Part shown: positions 53,085-61,928 of the stretch, one piece after another
Layout of the letters: each line of letters opens with the position of its first letter
Numbering within the stretch: position 1 is the stretch's first letter
NCBI GenBank assembly: GCA_963768165.1
Contig: CAVYHJ010000026.1
Coordinates: 558,001 to 622,000 of the forward strand
Direction: 5' to 3'
DNA: 64,000 nucleotides
From: CAVYHJ01 sp963768165 [NCBI: uncultured bacterium]
Lineage (GTDB): Bacteria > UBP4 > UBA4092
Translations under genes and position numbers: made by a program
The notes under the pieces: generated by a model
Database searches by the model: none
What the model was told of the DNA's origin: nothing
The model's input: the letters and a program-made list of their open reading frames with translations, nothing else

Positions 53085-54044
53085 TTAGGTACGAACATTT
53101 GGCGGTTTAGGTTTTTGGTATTGTGCCATGAACTCATTGGGTGATTTGCCCAGTAAGCCGCAATGTTCCAGATGATTGTATTCTATATTCCAGCGTTTCA
53201 ATTTATTTTGCAAGTCTTGGAAGTTCTGGAAGGTGTTTTGGTCATAAAATTTCTCCTGGTCTTCCCGGTGACTTCGTTCGACGGTTCCATTTTGCGCGGG
53301 CTTTCCCGGATCAATAAGATAATGCACTATATTTCTTTCTTGGCAAAAGACATCCAGCGGGTGAAGGGTTTTCAGGGTTCGATCACGGCGTTTGTTTACG
53401 CCGGTGTAGTAGTTGGTGAAGATCACCCCGTTGTCAGTTTTAATCGCTTGTATTCTATGAGGGAAACGATCCAGGACCTCTTTTAAAAACCGGAGAGAGT
53501 GGAAACTGGATTGTTCGTCATAGACCGCCAAATGTCTCCAGCGGGACGCCAGATCAATGGCGGTATACTGATAATAGCGTTGTCCCGCTACCTTTCCGGG
53601 AACATACTTCACATCGATCTCTAGAAGTTCACCGACCGATCGTGGTGCTTTCAAATACTTGTATTTCATTTTCTTCACCCGATATTTCCTCACCAACCCT
53701 TCTTTCTTCAAGATCTTCCCGATAGTCCGTGCATGAATCCTCACTCCTTCTTTGGCCAAGTGCCAATGGATCTTTAGAGCGCACTTTTTCGTTTTCTTCC
53801 GGATTTCCAGAATTCTCTCTTTCACTCGGAGAGTGGTTTCTTTTGTACAAGTTTTGGGTCGGGTGGATTGCGGCTCCAAAGCCTTCTCTCCTCCTTTCCG
53901 ATACGCCGCCGCCCATCGCTCCAAACTTCGTTGGCTGTGTGGACAAATCTTACACACCTCCTTTAACCGTATCTCTTTCTTTATTATAGGTAATACCCAG
54001 CGTAATCGTTCCTCTTGAATCGTCGTTGCCATACGTATAGACAT
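53085..54044 (-). CDS. IS481-like transposase
   Basis: 319-residue DDE transposase. A helix-turn-helix region (KEIRLKEVCKICPHSQRSLERWAAAYRKGG) precedes the rve-type integrase core with D144 (EIDVKY), D204 (KTDNGVIF) and E256 (NGTVERSHREDQE). The reading frame is intact, so the element may still be active. The stop codon lies at the very edge of the left terminal repeat, as in compact insertion sequences. The start MSIRMATTIQ may also be the second Met. Confidence 0.93.
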   Translation of the reverse strand: MSIRMATTIQEERLRWVLPIIKKEIRLKEVCKICPHSQRSLERWAAAYRKGGEKALEPQSTRPKTCTKETTLRVKERILEIRKKTKKCALKIHWHLAKEGVRIHARTIGKILKKEGLVRKYRVKKMKYKYLKAPRSVGELLEIDVKYVPGKVAGQRYYQYTAIDLASRWRHLAVYDEQSSFHSLRFLKEVLDRFPHRIQAIKTDNGVIFTNYYTGVNKRRDRTLKTLHPLDVFCQERNIVHYLIDPGKPAQNGTVERSHREDQEKFYDQNTFQNFQDLQNKLKRWNIEYNHLEHCGLLGKSPNEFMAQYQKPKPPNVRT

Positions 54045-54081
54045 CTCCTCATTCTAAAAAACCCGCCATATGTCTGTACAC
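53085..54081 (-). mobile_element. IS481-like insertion sequence, about 1.0 kb
   Basis: Imperfect terminal inverted repeats: 53088-53108 (GGTACGAACATTTGGCGGTT...) and, reversed, 54079-54059 (GTACAGACATATGGCGGGTT...), about 17 of 21 positions equal. They enclose the transposase tightly. Element ends are estimated to a few bases. Confidence 0.7.
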
Positions 54082-54401
54082 ATTACCATTACCCCTTGAC
54101 AATTCATTTTTTTTATACTATATGCGTTGGTTTGAATTACCCAACATTCTGTTGGGAAAAAAACTGACAGCGAGCTCGATTCATTCCTTAAGAGTTTAAC
54201 TCTTCTAGAGAAGACTGAGCCTTGCGGGTCGACGTTAAAGTTATGGTGCTTTAAAGCTCGAATAGGAGAATCGTTCATTTACCCGCGTGGTAAATAGAAC
54301 CAATAGTTTTAGGTGACTTAACGTATGACGCATGTTGACAGTTCTTGTTAGCTTGGTTTGAATCGTTTCTGATTTTGTTGGAGGTTTTATTAAATCGCAA
54401 A

Positions 54402-54420
54402 AACCCCAATTGAAAATTGG
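54402..54420 (+). repeat. Small perfect hairpin
   Basis: CCCCAATT-GAA-AATTGGGG in the larger insertion, at the 5' side of the 65-codon ORF. Confidence 0.5.
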
Positions 54421-54607
54421 GGTACAAACATACGAGCAATATAGAAAAGAAGTTGAATTAATAGCTCAAATCCCTAATGCTGAGTTTGAGCAATTTCAAC
54501 CGGAAAAAATAATCCTACCCTACGGCATCGGGATCGATATGCATTTTCGCTTTATCCAAGGCTGTGTCTTGTTCACCACACCTTCCGCTATGGGGCTGTC
54601 ATCTTAA
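54410..54607 (+). CDS. 65-codon ORF inside the larger insertion
   Basis: Reads GVQTYEQYRKEVELIAQIPN and ends in the right terminal repeat (FTTPSAMGLSS). No family recognised, start uncertain (TTG at 54410 not supported by a ribosome site). It may be a fragment of the host element's lost gene. Confidence 0.25.
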   Translation: MKIGVQTYEQYRKEVELIAQIPNAEFEQFQPEKIILPYGIGIDMHFRFIQGCVLFTTPSAMGLSS

Positions 54608-55005
54608 CTTTGGCTTTTTGCAATCCGTCTTCTCACAGCAAAGGGAAAATTAAATTGGCTATGACTCATATTTCTTCAGGAAAGTATGAGTTTAAGATCT
54701 ATAAAATTGGATACCGGATAAATGACCCTTATTCCACATATCTGGATTTGGGTTCTCCAAATCAACTTACTCGTTCACAAAGTGAACTCATTAAGAAAAA
54801 TAATGACGGATCCCCTGTAACTAAATCCATTATAGATATTCCGAATAGTTCAGCATTTACCCAAGAATTTGATTGCAGAGAAAATGATTTCTTCCTGGTA
54901 ACTCTTGTAAAAATACGAATTCATCTGAAGATTGCCTGTCCTGAGGATACTTCAAGATAGTTTGTCTATTATAATTTCTTCAAAACTCCTGTACGTCTAC
55001 CCCCT

Positions 55006-56637
55006 CTAATGGTGACTTGGTTTAGGAGTGTTTAGAATCATATGGGTAACTGTTAAAGGTGGAAGATTATAGATAAAGGAATTATCTTTTATCCCGAATG
55101 GAACAGGGCCTGTGATAGAAGTTGAACTGCTTGTTATCGAATAGGTAATCCCATTTTGATATTTGGTTTTACTATTAATCTTAAACTTTCCTTTAATAGA
55201 TTGGGTCATGTTTTTATTTAATACCATAATATGCAATTCCGAAAGATTATTTCGCATTACAGAAGCATAGACTGAACTATTGACTGTATCACTCATGAGT
55301 GCTTGAACATTGATATCGCCATATTTCGAATGTTTCCCATCATAATTTTGGTACATTTGAAATGCCAATAGGGCATACGTGTTGGATTCCACCCTTGGCC
55401 ATAGACATGCGGCGTATACACCATATTTACCAAATACTCCCAAGACATCCGCCTGAGTTACTCCGCCTGTAATATCCCAGGATGCGCCAAAATCATATTC
55501 GGTGAATGCCAGTTTAGTCCCGGGATAATATTGATTTATGGAAGACTGGATGGTCGGAATTAACGGTAAATATTGAGTTCGCCATTTCCCAACCCAACTG
55601 TTTTCGAAATAATTCTTATCCCAGAACGTTCGCGGGGATTGAAGTCTTTCCAGTTTATCCTTCACCGAATCATTATTGGGATTAGTATAACAAAATCGAT
55701 GGTCACCTTGTCCTTCGGGATAATCATGCAAATCTAAAACATCCAACAACCTCTGATGACTGGCTTTGGAATACTGATTCATTTTATCCAGGAATAAATC
55801 AATAAACCATCTATAATCCTTACCGGTTGTTGAACTGACCCAATCGGGTGGTTGTCCTAAATCCAGATAACTTCCCATCCCCATCAATACCGGGGCATAT
55901 ATCTCAGCAGTCGAATCAACCGATTTAATAGATGATGAATAGGCAACTGTCTTTTGGATTAATTCGTTACACTCAGTTTTATCAGGATGAATTCGGGGAT
56001 GTGAGTTATGCCATAGAGCAGGTTCATTATCCAATGAATACGCTTTCACCCCTTTTTGGGCAGCCAAACCATATTTGTTTACCAGGAAATTGACACATTC
56101 ATCGATATATACCGTGTTGCTATCCAGAGTTGGTGTCAAGGTAAATGGGGCACCCTTGTTGGGAGCTACTACACACCATCTTGCAGAAGGAGCGGTTTCT
56201 GTAGTACCTACAGGCCCATTTTTATCTTTTGCCACATATCCCGCTATAGGCAGAGTCAGGAGACAGGAAGCATTTTTACTGGCAGATCTATCAACGAAAG
56301 CAGTCAATAAACGTCCTGGTGTATTAGCATCAGTACTACTGATCTCGAAAATATCAGTCATCCAACCATCGTTTTGTTGACGGTAATCACTTCCCGCATT
56401 GGTTGCATTATTGACCCAGTTATATCCTGTTAGCCTGTTACCACCCAACCGATAGAAAGAAAAATTCTCGTCTTTGGTGATAGCCTTATTGTAGTTTCCC
56501 CAATAATTGGTTCCATAGATATAAGGACTGATAGTTAACCGGTCATATTGGGGTGAAATTGTGTAAGAAACATTTATTTCAGCTCCCCCAAAAATCGTTA
56601 AATTGATCATGAAGACAAACAGATAAAATTTTTTCAT
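55006..56637 (-). CDS. Secreted GH44 endoglucanase/xyloglucanase
   Basis: Signal peptide MKKFYLFVFMINLTIFGGA, then a full GH44 catalytic module. The acid/base is E205 in YSLDNEPALWHNSHPRIHP, the hallmark of the family, and the nucleophile E380 in LAFTEYDFG. Also visible are FYRLGGNRLTGYNWVNN and LDLHDYPEGQG. No carbohydrate-binding module or dockerin is attached. GH44 enzymes cleave beta-1,4-glucans, xyloglucan or mixed substrates. The ATG at 56637 has AAAGGAT upstream; the frame extends to 56685. It lies just after the transporter genes on the same strand. Confidence 0.93.
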   Translation of the reverse strand: MKKFYLFVFMINLTIFGGAEINVSYTISPQYDRLTISPYIYGTNYWGNYNKAITKDENFSFYRLGGNRLTGYNWVNNATNAGSDYRQQNDGWMTDIFEISSTDANTPGRLLTAFVDRSASKNASCLLTLPIAGYVAKDKNGPVGTTETAPSARWCVVAPNKGAPFTLTPTLDSNTVYIDECVNFLVNKYGLAAQKGVKAYSLDNEPALWHNSHPRIHPDKTECNELIQKTVAYSSSIKSVDSTAEIYAPVLMGMGSYLDLGQPPDWVSSTTGKDYRWFIDLFLDKMNQYSKASHQRLLDVLDLHDYPEGQGDHRFCYTNPNNDSVKDKLERLQSPRTFWDKNYFENSWVGKWRTQYLPLIPTIQSSINQYYPGTKLAFTEYDFGASWDITGGVTQADVLGVFGKYGVYAACLWPRVESNTYALLAFQMYQNYDGKHSKYGDINVQALMSDTVNSSVYASVMRNNLSELHIMVLNKNMTQSIKGKFKINSKTKYQNGITYSITSSSTSITGPVPFGIKDNSFIYNLPPLTVTHMILNTPKPSHH

Positions 56638-56733
56638 AAAAGATCCTTTCGTTAAAGTATTTAATCTAATTGAAACATATAACACATATTCAAATATATT
56701 TTTGAAAGATTCCTATTCACACTAAATAAATTA

Positions 56734-57570
56734 CTATCCTTTCAGTCCTGAGGTAGAGAGGCTTTCGACAATTTGGTTCTGGAAGAAAAAGAAAATGGCT
56801 AAAACAGGGATAATAGCCAGTGCGGCTCCTGCCATTTGGATATTCTCGGCACCCGTATATCTTCCTTGCAAAAGGGCGATACCGAGGGGCAAGGTATATC
56901 TATCTTCATCCAACAGGAGAATCAAGGGACCTACAAAATTATTCCAAGAACCTAAAAAGGTCAAGATCCCCAGGGTTGCCAATAAAGCTTTGGATAACGG
57001 GACGATGATCCAAGTATAGATTAGGAAATCCGGGCACCCATCAATCCGGGCCGCATCCATTAAATCGGTGGGAATGGACTCAATAAATTGTTTAGAGAGA
57101 AATATCCCGAAAGTCCCTACCAATCCAGGGATGATTAAGGAGTAATAGGTATTCAACCAACCAAAATCTCTCATCAGCAGGAATCCCGGTACCAACATCA
57201 CACTCCCGGGAATCATCATGGTGGCTAACATCGCCATAAAAATTTTATTCCTACCGGGAAAAGGATGTTTGGCAAAAGCATAGCCGGCCAAAGAACAGAA
57301 AAACATCGTACCGAAGGTCACACTGCCGGAAACCAAGACACTATTCCACATGAAATGGAGATACGGCATTCCTTTCATCAATTCCCGGTAGGGTAACAGG
57401 GTCGGGAGATGGCTAAATCCCAAACTAATGGGAATGGCCAGGATATCTTCTTCTTTCTTGAAAGAAGTAATCATCATGAAATAGAAGGGGATGACCATGA
57501 TGATTCCGAAGAGGGTCATGACTAGATAAAGCAAAGTCTGAGAGATTTTCTTTTTGGTTCTATGATTCAT
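56734..57570 (-). CDS. ABC sugar permease, MalG type (second importer)
   Basis: 278 residues, six transmembrane helices, N-terminal IPFYFMMITSFKKEEDIL, EAA loop DAARIDGCPDFLIYTWIIVPLSKALL and terminal ESLSTSGLKG. It overlaps the fused binding-protein/permease gene by 11 bases, so translation is coupled. It partners with the permease half of that fusion. Confidence 0.94.
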   Translation of the reverse strand: MNHRTKKKISQTLLYLVMTLFGIIMVIPFYFMMITSFKKEEDILAIPISLGFSHLPTLLPYRELMKGMPYLHFMWNSVLVSGSVTFGTMFFCSLAGYAFAKHPFPGRNKIFMAMLATMMIPGSVMLVPGFLLMRDFGWLNTYYSLIIPGLVGTFGIFLSKQFIESIPTDLMDAARIDGCPDFLIYTWIIVPLSKALLATLGILTFLGSWNNFVGPLILLLDEDRYTLPLGIALLQGRYTGAENIQMAGAALAIIPVLAIFFFFQNQIVESLSTSGLKG

Positions 57571-60142
57571 CGGAATTCCTTCCCAAGAGCCATTTCCAGT
57601 TGATATAAGTTAAAACAAAAATAATGGCAAACAAAATATATGCAATGGCTGCTGACCTACCCATTTGGAAGTCTTCAAACCCTTTCCGGTAAAGGTAACA
57701 GACCACTGTCATCCCGGAGTCAGCCGGTCCAAAATTAGAACCCCCTTCATTAGACCCGCCACCGAGAATATAGATTTGTTCAAAAACCTGCATGGAACCA
57801 ATGATACCGATGACCGAAAGAAAAAGTATCTGAGGCCGTAACATTTGGAGGGTAATCCTAAAGAATTTTTGGATGGCATTGGCACCGTCGATCTCGGCTG
57901 CTTCATAGAGTTCCCTAGGGATGTTTTGCAACCCGGCCAGATAAATTAAGATATAAAATGCGAGTCCCTGCCAAATACTCATGACAATGACTGCATTAAA
58001 GAAGGTATTGGAATTTCCCAGGAAAACGACAGGGTCTTTGATAATATGTAGATAAAGGAGGAATGCATTTATCCAGCCATATTTGGCCCCCAAAAAGAGG
58101 ACTGTCCAAATCAAGGCTACCGAGACAATGGAGGTCACCAAAGGAGAAAAATAAATAAATTTAAAGGCCCGGTCGGGTTTGAGTTTCTTATCCAGGCCCA
58201 ACGCTAGTAGTACACCTATTAATAATTGGCAGGGGATGACAAACACTGCAAATTTCAGTGAGCGGCCCAAACTGGCCCACAAATCATTTTCTTTTAGAAA
58301 CAGGATTAATTTATTCAACCAAGACATATGGATATTCAAAGGGTCGGAAAAAATCTGGCTTTTTGCAAAGAGGACTTCTTTAAAATTACTGAGTCCAATC
58401 CAATCGGCTGCGGACAATGGCAACAGGGGATTATAATAAGTGAAAGCAATATAAATCGATACAATCATAGGGATGAGTAAAAAAATCAAAAGGCTGAATA
58501 CCGCGGGAGTAATATAGAGAAAGGCATACCAATATTTTCTAGCTTCTGCATTGAACAGGACAAATCCAATAAAACATAATATGAAAAATGCCGAAACAAA
58601 CTTGGCATAGAACATAACATCCTTTTGTTTTTCCAAGGCTGGTAATCTTTCATTAATATTGGCAAAATGTTTGTTAAAATCGGCTTGTTGCTGGGCGATA
58701 TCCTTATCAGCAAGAGGAGTAATCCGGTGGAGTTCATCATCGCACAATGTATTTTCAAATTTCAGGAACTGTTGATAATCATCAGTATATTTTCCTTTAA
58801 GAAAACCCACATGGAGGTCATAGAGAGTGATATTATGTTTTCTGGCAACTGCTTGTAAATAATCTCTCAAATTATTTCTTATCCTCACCATTGAATTTTC
58901 AAGGAACCTGCCTGCCCCTCCCACCCCGATACTAAATTCAGGGTTTTGCGCCTGATAGAGGACTTCTTTTAGAGATTCCTGGTCATCGGCAGGGAGTTCA
59001 GGGTGTCGTTCCTCCCAGAAAGATTTCAGAGGGGAAAGGTAGAGGGATTTTCCTTCACCTCGGTTATGGAGGTAATCTTCAAAGATAAATTGTTGAATAT
59101 CCGGTCGGAAGTTAAACATAATCCATTTCATGGCTTCTTTCGGATGTTTGGATTTCCTGAAAATGACATAAGCTGTCCCACCTAGATAAGATGAACTTTT
59201 GCCATTGTCCGCAGCCGGCATGGGGACAACCCCCCATTTCCCATTCAGAGTAGGTTTTCTTTTTTCAATTTCCATATAATTCCAGAGACCATCAATCATC
59301 ATGGGAGCCGCCAGTCCTTTATCATCTGAGACAAACAACTCGATATCTTTATCGAGGACAATATTATTGTCATTCCAGACATGGATGGCATATTTGAATC
59401 CTTGTTTAAATCGGGGGTCTTCCCAATCGGATTTTGTACCATGATTAAGGAACAGGTCTCTGCCAAAAGGCCGGATAAAAGGAGCTAATCCCCACCATGT
59501 GTCCCGGGTCCAGGAAAAGGAATATTGATAATCATGAGTTTCCAATACCCGGATGACTTCAGTTAATTCCGACCAGGTTTTCGGGGAATGTATCCCCAAT
59601 TGGTTAAAGATATCTTTTCGATAAAACACTCCCTGGGAATACATCATATGGGGAACTCCAAATAGATGTCCCTGGTAATAATAAGCAATCCAGGGTCCGG
59701 AGAATAATTTTTCTTTTAATTCAGCAACTTCTTTTGGGAAGGTTTCTCCCAAATCAATCAGTCCACCCACTGAACCATAATCAGAGGGAGTGGTACAGGT
59801 CACCAAATCAGGAGGGTCACCGGCTGCCATGGCGGTGAGATATTTTGTATAATACTGTCCCCAAGATACTGGTTGAACAATAACTTTAATTCCGGTTTCT
59901 TTTTCAAATTTCCGTGCAATCTTGCGATACATCATTGCATCATATGCATCTCCTACATTCCAATAGCGTAAAGTTACAGAGGATGATTTTAAGGGAGCTA
60001 GAAATATGAGAAAGATTAATAAATAAAGAATTGCTTTATAAGAATGCACTTTTTTACGCCACATGTTTTTGAATGCTATCTTGAAACCTGATTTATCAAA
60101 GGGAAAATAACATAGACTGAACATTCTATCTATAAAAAACAC
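57560..60142 (-). CDS. ABC importer with binding protein fused to MalF-type permease
   Basis: One continuous 860-residue frame. After a hydrophobic anchor (about 37-52, ILYLLIFLIFLAPL) comes a complete family 1 sugar-binding domain (about 55-430: VTLRYWNVGDAYDAMMYRKIARKFE, GDPPDLVTC, FGVPHMMYSQGVFYRKDIFNQLG). A ~100-residue helical linker (to about 530) follows, then a MalF-like permease with eight or so transmembrane helices and the EAA loop EAAEIDGANAIQKFFRITLQMLRP near 770. The binding domain would thus be tethered to the outer face of its own channel. The start is a GTG at 60142 with AAGGG upstream; ATGs at 60124 and 60064 are alternatives. First gene of an operon under a LacI-controlled promoter. 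Confidence 0.92.
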   Translation of the reverse strand: MFFIDRMFSLCYFPFDKSGFKIAFKNMWRKKVHSYKAILYLLIFLIFLAPLKSSSVTLRYWNVGDAYDAMMYRKIARKFEKETGIKVIVQPVSWGQYYTKYLTAMAAGDPPDLVTCTTPSDYGSVGGLIDLGETFPKEVAELKEKLFSGPWIAYYYQGHLFGVPHMMYSQGVFYRKDIFNQLGIHSPKTWSELTEVIRVLETHDYQYSFSWTRDTWWGLAPFIRPFGRDLFLNHGTKSDWEDPRFKQGFKYAIHVWNDNNIVLDKDIELFVSDDKGLAAPMMIDGLWNYMEIEKRKPTLNGKWGVVPMPAADNGKSSSYLGGTAYVIFRKSKHPKEAMKWIMFNFRPDIQQFIFEDYLHNRGEGKSLYLSPLKSFWEERHPELPADDQESLKEVLYQAQNPEFSIGVGGAGRFLENSMVRIRNNLRDYLQAVARKHNITLYDLHVGFLKGKYTDDYQQFLKFENTLCDDELHRITPLADKDIAQQQADFNKHFANINERLPALEKQKDVMFYAKFVSAFFILCFIGFVLFNAEARKYWYAFLYITPAVFSLLIFLLIPMIVSIYIAFTYYNPLLPLSAADWIGLSNFKEVLFAKSQIFSDPLNIHMSWLNKLILFLKENDLWASLGRSLKFAVFVIPCQLLIGVLLALGLDKKLKPDRAFKFIYFSPLVTSIVSVALIWTVLFLGAKYGWINAFLLYLHIIKDPVVFLGNSNTFFNAVIVMSIWQGLAFYILIYLAGLQNIPRELYEAAEIDGANAIQKFFRITLQMLRPQILFLSVIGIIGSMQVFEQIYILGGGSNEGGSNFGPADSGMTVVCYLYRKGFEDFQMGRSAAIAYILFAIIFVLTYINWKWLLGRNSDES

Positions 60143-60212
60143 AACCCGACACCCTTCTTAAATATATATTTATTCCCCTTGTAAATATCATTGTAGATTA
60201 TTCAAATTATTG

Positions 60213-60243
60213 GATGACAACGTTACCATTTTATGTTACCATT
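60213..60243 (-). promoter_or_regulatory. LacI-type operator plus half-site
   Basis: GATGACAACGTTACCATT (60213-60230) matches the palindrome at 48598 at 15 of 18 positions. A second half-site GTTACCATT at 60235-60243 repeats 60222-60230 and abuts the -10 element. Confidence 0.8.
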
Positions 60244-60268
60244 ATATATAGAAATGCTTGTTTGTCAA
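60241..60268 (-). promoter_or_regulatory. Consensus promoter of the fused importer operon
   Basis: On the - strand TTGACA (60268-60263), 16 bases, TATAAT (60246-60241), followed immediately by the operator, the same layout as at 48598-48640. Confidence 0.85.
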
Positions 60269-60504
60269 GTTATAGTCTGATCCAATACAAGATTAAATTC
60301 AAATTATCTCAATAATAAAAAATAGGTCACTCATTAAATGAGATTACTTTAATGATTCGTGTATGTTAAATGGTTAATATAAGGGAGTTATGGATATAAT
60401 ATTCAGCAAACAATACCACTGGAAGGAACGTTTTAACCTTATTGGAAATGAAATAATAATATAATAATTAATAAGAGAAACAAACTATAAATAGTTTGAA
60501 TGAC

Positions 60505-61593
60505 ATGGAACAAGAAAATAAAAAAATCACCAGGAAATATATTTCACGAGATACACCCACTGTTTCCGAAGTAGCCCGGTGTGCCAAGGTTTCACAAATC
60601 ACTGTATCGAGGGTATTTAACGGGTCAATAATCGTCAGTGATACAACGAGAGAAAAAGTATTAAAAGCAGCTCGTGAGGTTGGTTATCACCCGAATAAGG
60701 CTGCTCGAGTATTAAGAACCGGCCGATCCAATTTAGTAGGGTTGCTAACGAATTCCTATGAAACCCTAGGTGGAGAGTTTTATAGTGAGGCATTTGTGGC
60801 TTTGCAATCAGTTTTATCGACCCGACATCTGGATGTGATGATATCGATTGTGCCTCCTGTTCAGAGTCTGGCCTATCATGCCAAGCATCTTATCGCGACA
60901 AGCCGGTGCGAGGCCATCGCTCTTCGATATGATCCTATTACAGAAAGTGATTATAAGGAGTTGGTGAATTTCCAGACCCCGATTGTGCTGATAAATTTCA
61001 ATTCTGTATTGGAAAAAAGCCCTTATGAACTAGCGTCAGTAGGGTTTGATAATATCCATGGGATTGAGCAAGCAGTACGATATTTGGCATCTCAGGGACA
61101 TCAGCGAATTGCCTATTTAGGAGGGAATCATGGATGGGTTGATTCCATTCAACGAGAGATGGGATTTCGTTCCGGGATGAGACAGAATGGATTAACAGTG
61201 AATGAAGACTGGATTCAGGAATGTGTTTTTGGGGTTGGATGTTATAACCTGGCTATCGAGAAGACAACTCATATTTTAACTGGCAGTATTCCCAATCCCA
61301 CAGCGATTGTATGTGCATGTGATGAGTTTGCCGTGGGAGCCATTTCTGCTGCAGGTCGGCTTGGGAAATCCATTCCCAAGGACATATCAGTCATAGGATT
61401 CGGTGACCGGACATGGAGTCCCTATCTTACTCCTTCCTTGACCACGCTCCAACACCCTGGAAGAGAACTTGGTGAAAAAGTAGGCAGGTATATGTTAGAA
61501 TTCATTGAAAATCCAAATACACATCGCAGAAATACTGTTTTGGAAACTCATTTGATAATCAGGGATTCGACAGGAATTGCTCCCAAACAATAA
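60505..61593 (+). CDS. LacI family transcriptional regulator
   Basis: N-terminal helix-turn-helix with hinge (TVSEVARCAKVSQITVSRVF, then VGYHPNKAARVLRTG) and a periplasmic-binding-protein-like effector domain (SNLVGLLTNSYETLGGEFYSE, ASVGFDNIHGIEQAVRYL, SVIGFGDRTWSPYLTPSLTT). 'Leu-paired' hinge region AARVLRTGRS suits minor-groove binding at a central CG. It likely represses the promoters at 48613 and 60241 in the absence of an oligosaccharide. The frame extends to a TTG at 60496; I prefer the ATG at 60505. Divergent from the importer operon. Confidence 0.93.
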   Translation: MEQENKKITRKYISRDTPTVSEVARCAKVSQITVSRVFNGSIIVSDTTREKVLKAAREVGYHPNKAARVLRTGRSNLVGLLTNSYETLGGEFYSEAFVALQSVLSTRHLDVMISIVPPVQSLAYHAKHLIATSRCEAIALRYDPITESDYKELVNFQTPIVLINFNSVLEKSPYELASVGFDNIHGIEQAVRYLASQGHQRIAYLGGNHGWVDSIQREMGFRSGMRQNGLTVNEDWIQECVFGVGCYNLAIEKTTHILTGSIPNPTAIVCACDEFAVGAISAAGRLGKSIPKDISVIGFGDRTWSPYLTPSLTTLQHPGRELGEKVGRYMLEFIENPNTHRRNTVLETHLIIRDSTGIAPKQ

Positions 61594-61928
61594 GTCAAAA
61601 CATTTCTCATACATTAAAACCCAAAAATTGCAATTGAGAGAAGATGGGGTATGAGAACTTCGAGAAGACTATTGTAAAATGCTCTTTTTACATCAAACAA
61701 TAATTTAGAAAAAAAATAAATAAAATCTAGAACATAGAAAGTTTAATAAGGACATGGAAATAATTCAATTAAACGAAGAGTTACATTTTAAGTGTCTTGA
61801 TTCGCTCGCTTGACTTTCGGAAATAGAAAGATTAGATTAAGTAACAAAAAGTGTTTTTACAGACTTGCCGGGATAATCAAATATCTATCATATAATATAA
61901 TATTACTTTTAAAAACAAGGAGATAAAA
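61594..61928. other. Intergenic region, no feature recognised
   Basis: 335 bases, AT-rich, between the regulator and the GH2 gene. I see no LacI-type operator and no convincing promoter; TATAAT-like runs near 61895-61905 are not matched by a -35. Confidence 0.5.

Larger units (their letters stand above)
52854..54632. mobile_element. Insertion bounded by 31-bp perfect inverted repeats
   Basis: Left end 52863-52893 (TTGCAAAAAGCCAAAGTTAA...) is the exact reverse complement of 54593-54623. Outside both, GAAGAC/GTCTTC also match after a 3-base gap. The ~1.78 kb segment splits the GH39 gene and itself contains an IS481-like element; without that, about 0.77 kb remain, holding only a 65-codon ORF (54410-54607). 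Confidence 0.75.
51503..54960 (+). pseudogene. GH39 beta-xylosidase pseudogene, frameshifted and split by mobile DNA
   Basis: Starts MQDILERKLELDYRKVKG. A 7-base duplication (CAATATG) near 51745 shifts the frame before IDVLYDFILGLGMKPFVELSFMP. The acid/base region reads FEVRNEPN near 51985 (usually FEVWNEPN). Another shift near 52025 and a stop (TAG) near 52128 follow, then KLELHYTEWSFSY with the nucleophile Glu. The gene is then broken near 52712, after VYYKQDLPP; its C-terminal part (GKIKLAMTHISSGKYE to FFLVTLVKI) resumes at about 54636-54930, past the inserted elements. Five or more lesions make it non-functional. An intact copy would release xylose from the oligosaccharides made by the GH10 enzyme. 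Confidence 0.88.
60143..60495. other. Divergent intergenic region between importer and LacI gene
   Basis: Contains the importer's promoter and operator (separate entries). The ~200 bases nearer the regulator are AT-rich without a convincing + strand promoter. Confidence 0.6.

Noticed and set aside
54140-54400. Possible structured RNA in the right part of the insertion (several short stems such as CCCAACA/TGTTGGG)
   Set aside because: Only short local hairpins, no recognisable riboswitch or ribozyme core.
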